Below are positions 29,079 to 37,273 of a stretch of DNA of 64,000 nucleotides, one piece after another. The stretch lies in contig MEFD01000022.1 in the NCBI GenBank assembly GCA_001724995.1, positions 47,629 to 111,628 on the forward strand. The letters run 5' to 3'. Position 1 is the first letter of the stretch, and every line of letters begins with the position of its first letter. This DNA comes from Rubrivivax sp. SCN 71-131. GTDB taxonomy: Bacteria; Pseudomonadota; Gammaproteobacteria; Burkholderiales; Burkholderiaceae_C. A program made the position numbers and the translations under genes. The notes under the pieces were generated by a model. The model did not search any database. It saw only the letters and a program-made list of their open reading frames with translations, and was not told where the DNA came from.

Positions 29079-29110
29079 TCTGCGCCACTCCCCGCCACTT
29101 CGGGGCACTT
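29071..29110 (-). promoter_or_regulatory. MraZ box: four tandem 10-bp repeats
   Basis: Read on the minus strand the units are AAGTGCCCCG, AAGTGGCGGG, GAGTGGCGCA and GAGTGGCGGG, an exact 10-bp period with core (A/G)AGTGG. Known MraZ operators are short GTGG- or TGGG-containing direct repeats with the same helical period. The array runs from the -10 element through the RBS to the mraZ start codon, so binding would block both initiation steps. Confidence 0.75.
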
Positions 29111-29136
29111 TACTCGATGATCGGTCGGGCGGTCAA
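29107..29136 (-). promoter_or_regulatory. Probable sigma-70 promoter of the dcw cluster
   Basis: On the minus strand TTGACC (-35) is followed, after 18 nt, by TAAAGT (-10). The -10 overlaps the first MraZ repeat. The expected transcript start is about 20-25 nt before the mraZ GTG. Confidence 0.5.
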
Positions 29137-29380
29137 CGCAGCACTGTCGAAAATACCAGTTGAATCAATCACTTAGCCGCGACAACGCAGGCAATGACGG
29201 AGATAAATCGTTCAAAAACAAGCGCTTGAGGGCGAGTCGCAAAGTAATTCATGAATACCAGAGCGCGTTCTGGCCGTGGCCGGCGCAGGCAAGGCCGCCG
29301 GTCAGGGGTGGCCGGAAGGCGCCCGGAAAACGCTCGAAAGCCCGATCGGCAGTTCCCTAGAATGACGCGCCCGGGCCAGG
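29137..29380. other. Intergenic region between dcw promoter and dctQ
   Basis: This stretch is less GC-rich than its surroundings, especially 29150-29260, and contains no recognisable gene. TAGAAT at 29358-29363 is a good -10 for dctQ on the plus strand, without a clear -35. The same CCTAGAAT context recurs before dctM and before the GMC-oxidoreductase operon. Confidence 0.4.
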
Positions 29381-29989
29381 ATGACCGCGCCACGTGGCCA
29401 GCCCCCGACACGAAACGACAGCGCACGCGTGAACGAGGACGAGGATCTTCATGGGCAGGCCGTCGCAGCCCAGGCACCGCCACGCCTGCCGTTGGCGATC
29501 GAGGACTGGCTGACGGTGGTCGTGATGGCACTGCTGGCGCTGATCACCTTCGCCAACGTGCTGGTGCGCTACTTCAGCAATCAGTCCTTCGCCTGGACCG
29601 AGGAGGTCTCGATCTTCCTCATGATCCTGCTGGCGCTGGTCGCCGGCTCGGCCGCGGTGGCGCGCAACCGCCACATCCGCATCGAGTTCTTCGCCGACGG
29701 CGGCAGCCCGCGCCGCCGTCGGCGCCTGGCGCTGCTCGCCTCGGCGACCGTGGCGCTGCTCTTCCTGCTGCTGGCGCTGCTGAGCGCGCGCATGGTCTGG
29801 GACCACATCCGCTGGGAGGAGACCTCGCCGGGCATCGGCGTGCCGCAGTGGTGGTACTCGATCTGGCTGCCGCTGGTCTCCCTGGCCATCACCGGCCGCG
29901 CGGTCGGGCTCTTCCTGCGGCAGCTGCGGGCGAAGGTCGAGCGCGGCATCGGGAGCAGAGGCGAGAGCGAGCCGACAGGCGAGCTCTGA
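29381..29989 (+). CDS. dctQ: TRAP transporter small permease subunit (DctQ)
   Basis: The product is 202 residues. After a ~38-residue hydrophilic start come four membrane segments: LTVVVMALLALITFANVLVR, a second with FAWTEEVSIFLMILLALVAGSAAV, LALLASATVALLFLLLALL, and WWYSIWLPLVSLAITG. EE in the second segment and the NRHIRIE loop are DctQ hallmarks. With DctM and DctP it forms a sodium-driven solute importer. The large permease gene normally follows directly; here it is 8.3 kb away. A GTG 16 codons downstream is an alternative start. Confidence 0.85.
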   Translation: MTAPRGQPPTRNDSARVNEDEDLHGQAVAAQAPPRLPLAIEDWLTVVVMALLALITFANVLVRYFSNQSFAWTEEVSIFLMILLALVAGSAAVARNRHIRIEFFADGGSPRRRRRLALLASATVALLFLLLALLSARMVWDHIRWEETSPGIGVPQWWYSIWLPLVSLAITGRAVGLFLRQLRAKVERGIGSRGESEPTGEL

Positions 29990-30040
29990 GGCCGCGGCCG
30001 GCGAAGCGGCGGGTGGGCAGCCTCACGGCGCCGCGATGCG

Positions 30041-30115
30041 GAAGGCTTTGCGGTCGACCGGAAGTTGCCGGTCTCGCTCGAGCAGCTCACCCGGACGGCC
30101 GCGCGGACCGTCTGA
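30041..30115 (+). other. Possible 3' remnant of a lost gene
   Basis: One frame here ends EGFAVDRKLPVSLEQLTRTA, then ARTV and a stop. It reads like the C-terminus of a real protein, but it has no start codon and no upstream body. It may be debris from the rearrangement that separated dctQ from dctM. I do not recognise the family. Confidence 0.2.
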
Positions 30116-30141
30116 ACCGCGTGCGCAGGGTCGGGACGTTT

Positions 30142-30157
30142 TAGCGTCATGATGCTA
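30142..30157. promoter_or_regulatory. Imperfect palindrome, likely operator of the toxin-antitoxin pair
   Basis: TAGCGTCATGATGCTA has perfect outer arms (TAGC/GCTA) and one mismatched pair inside. It lies 34 nt before the ribbon-helix-helix antitoxin gene. Such antitoxins usually bind short palindromes over their own promoter. Confidence 0.4.
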
Positions 30158-30191
30158 GGATGCCTGCGTCACCCACCCTTGGAGACCCGCC

Positions 30192-30428
30192 GTGGCCACC
30201 GCTGACGTCGTCCGCTCCACCGTCTATCTGCTGCCCGAGCTGCACCAGGCCCTGCGCCTGAAGGCCGCGCAAAGCCAGCGCAGCATGTCCGACATCGTCA
30301 ACGAAGCGCTGCGCCAGGCGCTGCGGGAGGACGAGGAGGACCTGGCTGCCGTGCGCTCGCGCGCGAAGGAGCAGGCTCTCAGCTACGAGGACTTCCTAAG
30401 CAAACTCAAGGCCGATGGCACGCTTTGA
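30192..30428 (+). CDS. Ribbon-helix-helix (CopG-type) antitoxin
   Basis: The product is 78 residues. The N-terminal part RSTVYLLPELHQALRLKAAQ (~8-27) followed by SMSDIVNEALRQAL is a ribbon-helix-helix DNA-binding domain. The charged C-terminus (EDEEDLAAVRSRAKEQALSY) would wrap the toxin. The start is a GTG preceded by GGAGACCCGCC. Its end overlaps the toxin gene by 14 nt, the usual tight coupling. It probably represses its own promoter through the palindrome just upstream. Confidence 0.8.
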   Translation: MATADVVRSTVYLLPELHQALRLKAAQSQRSMSDIVNEALRQALREDEEDLAAVRSRAKEQALSYEDFLSKLKADGTL

Positions 30429-30678
30429 GCTGCGCGTTCGGCCCTCGGTCGCCAAGGACCTTCGCGGCATCCCGAAGGCGGACGTGAAGCGCATCCTGCG
30501 CCGCATCGAGGGTCTGCGCGAGGATCCGCGCGCTCCGGGCTGCGAGAAGTTGAGCGCCGCCGAGCTGTACCGGGTGCGCCAGGGCGTTGATCGGATCATC
30601 TACGAGATACACGACGAATGCGTGATGGTCGAGGTGATACGCGTCGGTCATCGAGCAGAGGTCTACCGCCGCAGCTGA
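30415..30678 (+). CDS. RelE/ParE-family toxin
   Basis: The product is 87 residues with the RelE/ParE fold pattern: FELRVRPSVAKDLRGIPKAD (~4-23), RILRRIEGLREDPRAPGCEK, LYRVRQGVDRIIYEIHDE and VMVEVIRVGHRAEVYRR. The basic and aromatic residues near the C-terminus (RVGHRAEVYRR) fit an RNase of RelE type, but ParE-like gyrase poisoning is not excluded. The preceding gene encodes its antitoxin. Confidence 0.8.
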   Translation: MARFELRVRPSVAKDLRGIPKADVKRILRRIEGLREDPRAPGCEKLSAAELYRVRQGVDRIIYEIHDECVMVEVIRVGHRAEVYRRS

Positions 30679-30731
30679 AGCCCGCCAACGCGGGTTCGGA
30701 CCACCGACCTCCGAGTCTTAGAGGAAGCCCC

Positions 30732-33700
30732 ATGCCACAGCCGGCGCCGCTCGCCTTCTTCGAGCATCCCATCCTCAACTCGCCCTACGCCTACCCGGGC
30801 CGGCACTGGGAGCTCGATGCCGATGGTCAGCCCACCAACAGGCTGATCGGGTCGCGCCGGCGCTCGGACCTGATCACGCCCGTCCCGAAGGCGAAGAAGC
30901 GCAAGGCGCCCAAAGCCGGTGCCGGTGCCGGTGCCGGCGCGGCGACGCAGGGCGAGCTGGAGCTGAGGGCCGACGACGAGGGCCTGAGCACCGCCGAGCA
31001 GAAGTACGACCCGACGCCGATCATCAACGAGCTGCGCGGCTACGTCGACACCTGGCGCGCATTGCCCAGGCCGTCGCAATGGCAGGTCACGCCCGAGACG
31101 GCGCGCCTGCTGCAGCACTGGCGCCAGCACGAGTTCCAGGGCGTGCGTCCCTTCTTCTGCCAGATCGAGGCGGTCGAAACCGCGATCTGGCTGAGCGAGG
31201 TCGCGCCCAAGCTCGGCGCCACCGGAAGGAAGTTCCGCGACCACCTCGCCGGCGCGAACGCGATGTCCAACCCGGAGCTGTTGCGCATCGCGCTCAAGCT
31301 GGCCACCGGCGCCGGCAAGACCACGGTCATGGCGATGCTCATCGCCTGGCAGACCGTCAACGCCGTCCGGCATCCGGCGAGCAGGCAATTCACGCGCGGC
31401 TTCCTCATCGTGGCGCCTGGCCTGACCATCAAGGACCGCCTGCGCGTGCTGCTGCCGCAGGACCCGGAGAGCTACTACGCCAGCCGCGAGCTGGTGCCCG
31501 GCGACATGCTGGGTGACATCAGGCGCGCGGTGATCGTCATCACCAACTACCACGCCTTCAAGCTGCGCGAGACGATGCAGATCGCCGCTGCGGGCCGCGC
31601 CCTGCTGCAGGGCCGCGGCGCGCCGATCCAGACGCTGGAAACCGAAGGCCAGATGCTGCAGCGCGTGATGCCCGAACTCATGGGCATCAAGAACGTGCTC
31701 GTCATCAACGACGAAGCGCACCACTGCTACCGCGCCAAGCCGACCGAGGCCGAAGGCCAGATCGACGAGCTGAAGGGCGACGAGAAGGACGAGGCGAAGA
31801 AGAACAACGAAGCGGCCCGCCTGTGGATCAGCGGCATCGAAGCCGTCAAGCGCAAGCTCGGCGTGCCGCTCGTCTTCGATCTCTCGGCCACGCCCTTCTT
31901 CCTGCGTGGTTCGGGCTACGCCGAAGGCACGCTGTTCCCGTGGACGATGAGCGACTTCTCGCTGATGGACGCCATCGAGTGCGGCATCGTCAAGCTGCCG
32001 CGCGTGCCGGTGTCGGACAACATCACGGGCACCGACGCGCCGAAGTTCCGCAAGCTGTGGGAGCACATCGGCAAGCGCATGCCGAGGAAAGGCGTGCGCA
32101 GCGCCGGCAAGCTGGATCCGCTGGCGCTGCCGACCGAGCTCTACACCGCGCTCGAGGCCCTCTACGGCCACTACGTCAAGGCCTTCGAAAGCTGGCAGGC
32201 GCAGGGCATCGAGCTGCCGCCGGTGTTCATCGTCGTGTGCAACAACACCGCCACGTCCAAGCTGGTGTACGACTACGTCGCGGGCTTCGAACGCGCCAAC
32301 GAGAGCGGCGGCACGACGCTCGAGAACGGCCGCCTCGCGCTCTTTCGCAACTACGACGAGCACGGCAGCAAGCTCGCGCGCCCGCGCACGCTGCTGATCG
32401 ACAGCGAGCAGCTCGAATCGGGCGAGGCGCTGGACCCGGCATTCCGCGACATCGAGGCCGACACCATCGAGCGCTTCCGGCGCGAGATCATGGAGCGCAG
32501 CGGCGACCGCGCCGCCGCCGACAAGCTCACCGACGCCGATCTGCTGCGCGAGGTGATGAACACCGTCGGCAAGCCCGGCAAGCTGGGCGAAGGCATCCGC
32601 TGCGTGGTGAGCGTCTCGATGCTCACCGAAGGCTGGGACGCCAACACCGTGACGCACGTGCTCGGCGTTCGTGCCTTCGGCACCCAGCTCCTGTGCGAGC
32701 AGGTCGTCGGCCGGGCGCTGCGCCGGCAGAGCTACGCGCTGAACGCTTCAGGCTTGTTCGACGTGGAGTACGCCGACGTGCTGGGCATCCCCTTCGACTT
32801 CGCGGCCAAGCCGGTGGTCGTGCCGCCCAAGCCGCCGGTGAAGACCACGCGCGTCCACGCCGTCAGCCCCGAGCGCGACGCGCTGGAGATCCGATTCCCG
32901 CGGGTGGACGGCTACCGCGTCGAACTGCCGGCCGAACGGCTCGAGGCCACTTTCGGTGCGAACTCCACGCTGACGCTGACGCCCGATCTGGTCGGCCCGT
33001 CCACCACCCAGAACCTCGGCATCGTGGGCGAGGGCGTGAACCTGACGGTGCAGCACCTGGAAGACACGCGCGACAACACGATCGCCTTCCACCTGGCCAG
33101 GCACCTGCTGTACCGCAAGTACCGCGATCCCGGCCAGGACCCGAAGCTGCATCTCTTCGGCCAACTCAAGGGCATCGCGCAGGAATGGGTGCGTGATCAC
33201 CTGAAGTGCACCGGCGGCACCTGGAAGGCCCAGGTGATGCACCAGGAGATCACCGACATGGCCTGCGAGCGCATCCATGCCGCCATCAGCGCCACGCTGG
33301 CCGGCTCGAACGCCGTGCGCGTGGTGCTCGACCCGTACAACCCCACGGGCAGCACCCGCCATGTGAACTTCACCACTGCCAAGCAGAGCCTCTGGGCCAC
33401 GCAGGGTCCGCCGCCGAAGAGCCACGTGAACTGGGTCGTCCTCGACAGCGACTGGGAGGCCGAGTTCTGCCGCGTGGCCGAGCTGCATCCGCGGGTGCTC
33501 GCCTACGCCAAGAACCACAGCCTGGGGTTCGAGGTGCCGTATCGCCTGGGCGGCACGCAGCGGCACTACCGGCCGGACTTCATCGTCAGGATCGAGGACA
33601 AGGACAGCGACGACGGCCACGAAGACCCTCTCAACCTCGTCGTCGAGATCAAGGGCTTTCGCGGCGAGGACGCGGTCGCCAAGGCCGAAACGATAGCCAC

Positions 33701-33869
33701 GCAGTGGGTGCCGGGCGTGAACGCCCTGGGCACTTACGGCCGCTGGGCCTTCGCCGAGTTCCGCTCGGCGCACGACCTGGAGGCCGACTTCGCGCGCATG
33801 GTCGAAGCTTGCTGCGAACGCGTTCGGAACCCCGCTGATGCTGGGGAGGGCTCGGATGCACGTGCCTGA
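30732..33869 (+). CDS. Type III-like restriction enzyme: SF2 helicase plus PD-ExK nuclease
   Basis: The product is 1045 residues. SF2 helicase motifs are I ATGAGKTT (191-198), Ia LIVAPGLTIKDRL, II INDEAHH (DEAH 327-330), III DLSATPFF, V SMLTEGWDA and VI EQVVGRALRRQSY. Near the C-terminus RPDFIVRI and, some 20 residues later, LVVEIKG form a PD-(D/E)xK nuclease. Together they resemble restriction subunits of the type III-like BPTD_3080 group. The partner methyltransferase gene lies downstream, beyond an inverted hicBA pair, the reverse of the usual mod-res order. The ATG follows AGAGGAAG. A Gly-Ala run (~62-70) is encoded by a hexanucleotide repeat. Confidence 0.85.
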   Translation: MPQPAPLAFFEHPILNSPYAYPGRHWELDADGQPTNRLIGSRRRSDLITPVPKAKKRKAPKAGAGAGAGAATQGELELRADDEGLSTAEQKYDPTPIINELRGYVDTWRALPRPSQWQVTPETARLLQHWRQHEFQGVRPFFCQIEAVETAIWLSEVAPKLGATGRKFRDHLAGANAMSNPELLRIALKLATGAGKTTVMAMLIAWQTVNAVRHPASRQFTRGFLIVAPGLTIKDRLRVLLPQDPESYYASRELVPGDMLGDIRRAVIVITNYHAFKLRETMQIAAAGRALLQGRGAPIQTLETEGQMLQRVMPELMGIKNVLVINDEAHHCYRAKPTEAEGQIDELKGDEKDEAKKNNEAARLWISGIEAVKRKLGVPLVFDLSATPFFLRGSGYAEGTLFPWTMSDFSLMDAIECGIVKLPRVPVSDNITGTDAPKFRKLWEHIGKRMPRKGVRSAGKLDPLALPTELYTALEALYGHYVKAFESWQAQGIELPPVFIVVCNNTATSKLVYDYVAGFERANESGGTTLENGRLALFRNYDEHGSKLARPRTLLIDSEQLESGEALDPAFRDIEADTIERFRREIMERSGDRAAADKLTDADLLREVMNTVGKPGKLGEGIRCVVSVSMLTEGWDANTVTHVLGVRAFGTQLLCEQVVGRALRRQSYALNASGLFDVEYADVLGIPFDFAAKPVVVPPKPPVKTTRVHAVSPERDALEIRFPRVDGYRVELPAERLEATFGANSTLTLTPDLVGPSTTQNLGIVGEGVNLTVQHLEDTRDNTIAFHLARHLLYRKYRDPGQDPKLHLFGQLKGIAQEWVRDHLKCTGGTWKAQVMHQEITDMACERIHAAISATLAGSNAVRVVLDPYNPTGSTRHVNFTTAKQSLWATQGPPPKSHVNWVVLDSDWEAEFCRVAELHPRVLAYAKNHSLGFEVPYRLGGTQRHYRPDFIVRIEDKDSDDGHEDPLNLVVEIKGFRGEDAVAKAETIATQWVPGVNALGTYGRWAFAEFRSAHDLEADFARMVEACCERVRNPADAGEGSDARA
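30915..30938 (+). repeat. Hexanucleotide tandem repeat inside restriction gene
   Basis: Three perfect GCCGGT units and a fourth with one mismatch (GCCGGC) encode alternating Gly-Ala between the N-terminal segment and the helicase. Unit loss or gain would keep the frame and only change linker length. Confidence 0.7.
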
Positions 33870-33879
33870 AGCTGCGGGG

Positions 33880-34092
33880 CTACAGGTCGGTGGGGCTCAA
33901 CCCCGTGTGCTTGGCCAGCCGCGCCAGCATTCTGGGCCCGATCTCGTCGCCGTCATGAAAGGCGAACACCACGTCGGGCCATCCCGGGCGCGCCAGCGTC
34001 TTGTGCGATCCGGTCTGCCGCTTCACCTGCCAGCCGAGCTTGGCCAGCGCAGCCAGCACGCGCCGGGCCTTCGCAGACGGCCAGACGATCAC
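33880..34092 (-). CDS. hicA: HicA-type mRNA interferase toxin
   Basis: The product is 70 residues. It shows the HicA double-stranded-RNA-binding fold: AKARRVLAALAKLGWQVKRQ (~6-25), TGSHKTLARPGWPDVVFAFHDG, with the active-site histidine in GSHKTL, and IGPRMLARLAKHTGL at the end. The GTG start overlaps the hicB stop (GTGA). The order hicB-hicA is reversed from the commoner hicA-hicB. The pair is inverted between the restriction and methyltransferase genes. Confidence 0.8.
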   Translation of the reverse strand: MIVWPSAKARRVLAALAKLGWQVKRQTGSHKTLARPGWPDVVFAFHDGDEIGPRMLARLAKHTGLSPTDL

Positions 34093-34298
34093 GCTACCGC
34101 AGGCAGCGTCAATCGGATATCCAGAGGGCGGGCTTCGCCCTGCTCCAGACGCTCGGCAATCACCCGCAACGCCAGCACCTGCGCTTTGGCCATCGCCTCG
34201 ACCGCCGTGGCGCCATACGCGAGTACGCCCGGCAGCTCCGGCACCTCGGCCAGCCAGCGGCCGTCGTCTTCGCGTTCGCATTCCAGGTGGAAGTTCAT
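34089..34298 (-). CDS. hicB: HicB-type antitoxin
   Basis: The product is 69 residues with the partial RNase-H fold of HicB: MNFHLECEREDDGRWLAEVP (1-20), then ELPGVLAYGATAVEAMAKAQ, the family's LPGxxxxGxTxxEA pattern. There is no obvious C-terminal DNA-binding domain, so repression would need HicA or another factor. The ATG follows GGAG. It is the first gene of the pair and would neutralise the downstream HicA toxin. Confidence 0.8.
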   Translation of the reverse strand: MNFHLECEREDDGRWLAEVPELPGVLAYGATAVEAMAKAQVLALRVIAERLEQGEARPLDIRLTLPAVA

Positions 34299-34419
34299 GG
34301 CAGCGCTCCGGCAATGTGCAAAGTGTAGGCCCGGCAAGGGAGAACGCGCCAGCCGGGCGGCGAACACCCGCACCCCCCCGACGCCCGACGGCAAGCATTG
34401 ACAGACAGGGACTCCAGGC

Positions 34420-37239
34420 ATGGCCACCAAGAAATCCAGGACCGCCGGCAGCGCCTTCGCCGGCGTCGATGCGCTCAAGCACGCCGACGACAAGCGCAGG
34501 AACATCCCCACCGCCGAATACCAGAGCCTGATGGCCGACGAGGCCAGGAAGCCCGTGCAGGTGAGCTACCCGCGCGGCACCTCGAACGCCGACCACCTGC
34601 AGGCCGAGAAGGAGGCGCGCAACCGCGACCTGGACCCGCAGCTGGTGTGGCGCGGCAAGGACGCGCAGGACTGGACCGACCTCGTCGTCAACGCGCCGCC
34701 GCTGTATATCCAGGAGAAGGTGCACCCCAAGGTGCTGATCGACGATCTGCTGCGGCAGAGTCGCGAGCGTCGCGAGGCGGCCGAGGCCGAAGCGGCGCGG
34801 GCCGCAGGCGGCCTGGGCGCCACGGTCGACATGTTCGGCGATTTCAACGGCACGCCGCCCGGCGCCGACAAGACCGACTTCTACGCCCACGACCAGAACT
34901 GGACCAACCGCCTGATCCTGGGCGACAGCCTGCAGGTGATGGCGAGCCTGGCCGAGCGTGAGGGACTGAGGGGCAAGGTGCAGTGCATCTATATCGACCC
35001 ACCTTACGGGATCAAGTTCAACTCGAACTTTCAGTGGAGCACGACCAGTCGTGATGTGAAGGACGGCAACCGGGATCACATCAGCCGCGAGCCCGAGCAG
35101 GTCAAGGCCTTCCGCGACACCTGGCGCGACGGCATCAATTCGTACCTGACCTACCTGCGTGACCGACTGACGGTGGCGCGCGATCTGCTCACGGAAAGCG
35201 GGTCGGTGTTCGTGCAGATCGGGGATGAGAACATCCATCGGGTGCGGGCGTTGATGGACGAGGTTTTCGGTGAACGCAATTTCGTCGTGATGATCACCGT
35301 CCAGAAAACCGGAGCGCAGCCAAGTGAGCTACTTGCCGGTGTCGCCGACTACATCATTTGGTTTGCTAAGGACGTTTCGCTAGTCAAGTCTCGAATGCTC
35401 TATCGCTCGAAGGAGCAAGGCATTGGCCACGGCAGCGGGGGCCGGTACACGTCTAGGGACGAGAACGAGCGTTGGTATCGCCAAACCATCCTGACTTCAT
35501 CGAGGCCACCAGGCAGCTTTCCTGTCCAATTTCAGGGGCGTACGTACGTGCCGCAAGGTCGCTACTGGACAACTGGCGAAATTGGCATCGCAAAGCTCAT
35601 GATGGCTGGTCGCATCGAGTCTTCTGGCAAGACAATTAACTACAAGCGCTACTTGGACGACTTTCCGGCATATCCGCTGACCTCAATCTGGACAGAGGTA
35701 GCGGGCAGCCCCGACAAGGTCTACGTAGTCCAGACTAGCCCACCAGTCGTGCAGCGCTGCATCCTCATGGCCACCGACCCCGGCGACCTCGTGCTCGACC
35801 CGACCTGCGGCTCTGGTACGACTGCCTACGTCGCCGAGCAGTGGGGGCGCCGCTGGATCACGATCGATACCTCGCGCGTCGCACTCGCACTCGCGCGTGC
35901 CCGCATCATGGGTGCGCGCTACCCGTACTACCTGCTGGGCGACAGCCCCGAAGGGCAGTTGAAGGAGGCCGAGATCACGCGCAGCGTGCCCAGCAGCCAG
36001 CCCACGCGCGGCAACATCCGCCAGGGCTTCGTCTACGAGCGGGTGCCGCACGTCACGCTGAAGAGCATCGCCAACAACGCCGAGATCGACGTGATCTGGG
36101 AGACTTGGCAAGGCAAGCTGGAGCCGCTGCGCGAATCATTGAACGCTGCGCTGAAGCAGGACTGGCAGGACTGGCAGATTCCGCGCGAGGCCCTCGACGA
36201 CAAGGGTCTCAAGTGGAGCGACAAGGCCAGGAAGCTGCACGCCGACTGGTGGGCCGCCCGCACCCTGCGCCAGCGCGAGATCGACGCCTCGATCGCGGCC
36301 AAGGCCGAGAGCGAGTACCTGTACGACAAGCCCTACGAGGACAAGAAGCGCGTGCGCGTCGCCGGCCCCTTCACCGTGGACTCGCTCAGCCCGCACCGCA
36401 CGCTGGCCATGGACATCGACGATGGCCTGATCGACGGCGTGCGCCAGCCCAAGGCCGAGTACGAGGCCAAGGCGGACTTCGCGTCCGTCATGCTGGAGAA
36501 CCTGAGGGCCGCCGGCGTGCAGCAGGCGCACAAGGCCGACCGCATCAGCTTCACCAGCATCGTCGGCTGGCCTGGCGAGTACGTCTGCGCCGAGGGCCGC
36601 TACCTGGAAGGTGACAAGGAGCGCCGCGCCGCCATCTTCATCGGCCCCGAGTTCGGCACCGTCTCGCGGCCCGACCTGGTGAGCGCCGCGCGCGAAGCGG
36701 CCGACGCCGGCTTCGACGTGCTGATCGCCTGCGCCTTCAACTACGAGGCGCATGCAGCCGAATTCGAGAAGCTGGGCCGCGTGCCCGTGCTGAAGGCCCG
36801 CATGAACCCGGACCTGCACATGGCGGGTGAGCTGAAGAACACCGGCGCGGGCAACCTCTTCGTCGTCTTCGGCGAGCCCGACATCCGCATCGAGCCGCAG
36901 GCCGACGGCAAGGTGCGCGTGCGCGTCAAGGGCGTGGACGTGTTCCGTCCGCAGACCGGTGAGATCGAGAGCGGCGGCACCGACAGCATCGCGCTGTGGA
37001 TGATCGACACCGAGTACAACGAAGAGAGCTTCTTCGTGCGCCAGGCCTACTTCCTAGGCGCGTCGGACCCCTACAAGGCGCTGAAGACGACGCTGAAAGC
37101 CGAGATCGACGCCGAGGCCTGGGCCACGCTCAACAGCGATGTGTCACGGCCGTTCGACAAGCCGAAGACCGGGCGCATCGCGGTGAAGGTGATCAACCAC
37201 CTGGGCGACGAAGTCATGAAGGTGTTCGGGGTGAATTGA
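34420..37239 (+). CDS. DNA methyltransferase of a type III-like R-M system
   Basis: The product is 939 residues. Beta-class order is seen: catalytic motif IV DPPYGIKF (193-200) comes first, and AdoMet motif I, in DPTCGSGTT (460-468), follows. The ~260 residues between hold the presumed target recognition region. Their DNA (35281-35700) is ~54% GC by hand count, against well over 60% on both sides, and uses many A/T-ending codons. The C-terminal ~450 residues (from ARARIMGARYPYYLLGD) are a long extension typical of partners of this nuclease group. It should modify the sites the helicase-nuclease recognises. The ATG is preceded by a weak RBS (CAGGGA). Confidence 0.85.
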   Translation: MATKKSRTAGSAFAGVDALKHADDKRRNIPTAEYQSLMADEARKPVQVSYPRGTSNADHLQAEKEARNRDLDPQLVWRGKDAQDWTDLVVNAPPLYIQEKVHPKVLIDDLLRQSRERREAAEAEAARAAGGLGATVDMFGDFNGTPPGADKTDFYAHDQNWTNRLILGDSLQVMASLAEREGLRGKVQCIYIDPPYGIKFNSNFQWSTTSRDVKDGNRDHISREPEQVKAFRDTWRDGINSYLTYLRDRLTVARDLLTESGSVFVQIGDENIHRVRALMDEVFGERNFVVMITVQKTGAQPSELLAGVADYIIWFAKDVSLVKSRMLYRSKEQGIGHGSGGRYTSRDENERWYRQTILTSSRPPGSFPVQFQGRTYVPQGRYWTTGEIGIAKLMMAGRIESSGKTINYKRYLDDFPAYPLTSIWTEVAGSPDKVYVVQTSPPVVQRCILMATDPGDLVLDPTCGSGTTAYVAEQWGRRWITIDTSRVALALARARIMGARYPYYLLGDSPEGQLKEAEITRSVPSSQPTRGNIRQGFVYERVPHVTLKSIANNAEIDVIWETWQGKLEPLRESLNAALKQDWQDWQIPREALDDKGLKWSDKARKLHADWWAARTLRQREIDASIAAKAESEYLYDKPYEDKKRVRVAGPFTVDSLSPHRTLAMDIDDGLIDGVRQPKAEYEAKADFASVMLENLRAAGVQQAHKADRISFTSIVGWPGEYVCAEGRYLEGDKERRAAIFIGPEFGTVSRPDLVSAAREAADAGFDVLIACAFNYEAHAAEFEKLGRVPVLKARMNPDLHMAGELKNTGAGNLFVVFGEPDIRIEPQADGKVRVRVKGVDVFRPQTGEIESGGTDSIALWMIDTEYNEESFFVRQAYFLGASDPYKALKTTLKAEIDAEAWATLNSDVSRPFDKPKTGRIAVKVINHLGDEVMKVFGVN

Positions 37240-37273
37240 ACGCCGAAGCCGGTGACGACCCACCGCCGCACCC

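Noticed and set aside
30618..30731. N-terminal extension of the restriction gene from 30618
   Set aside because: It would overlap the toxin gene and encode Arg/Ser-rich low-complexity sequence. The ATG at 30732 has a good RBS.
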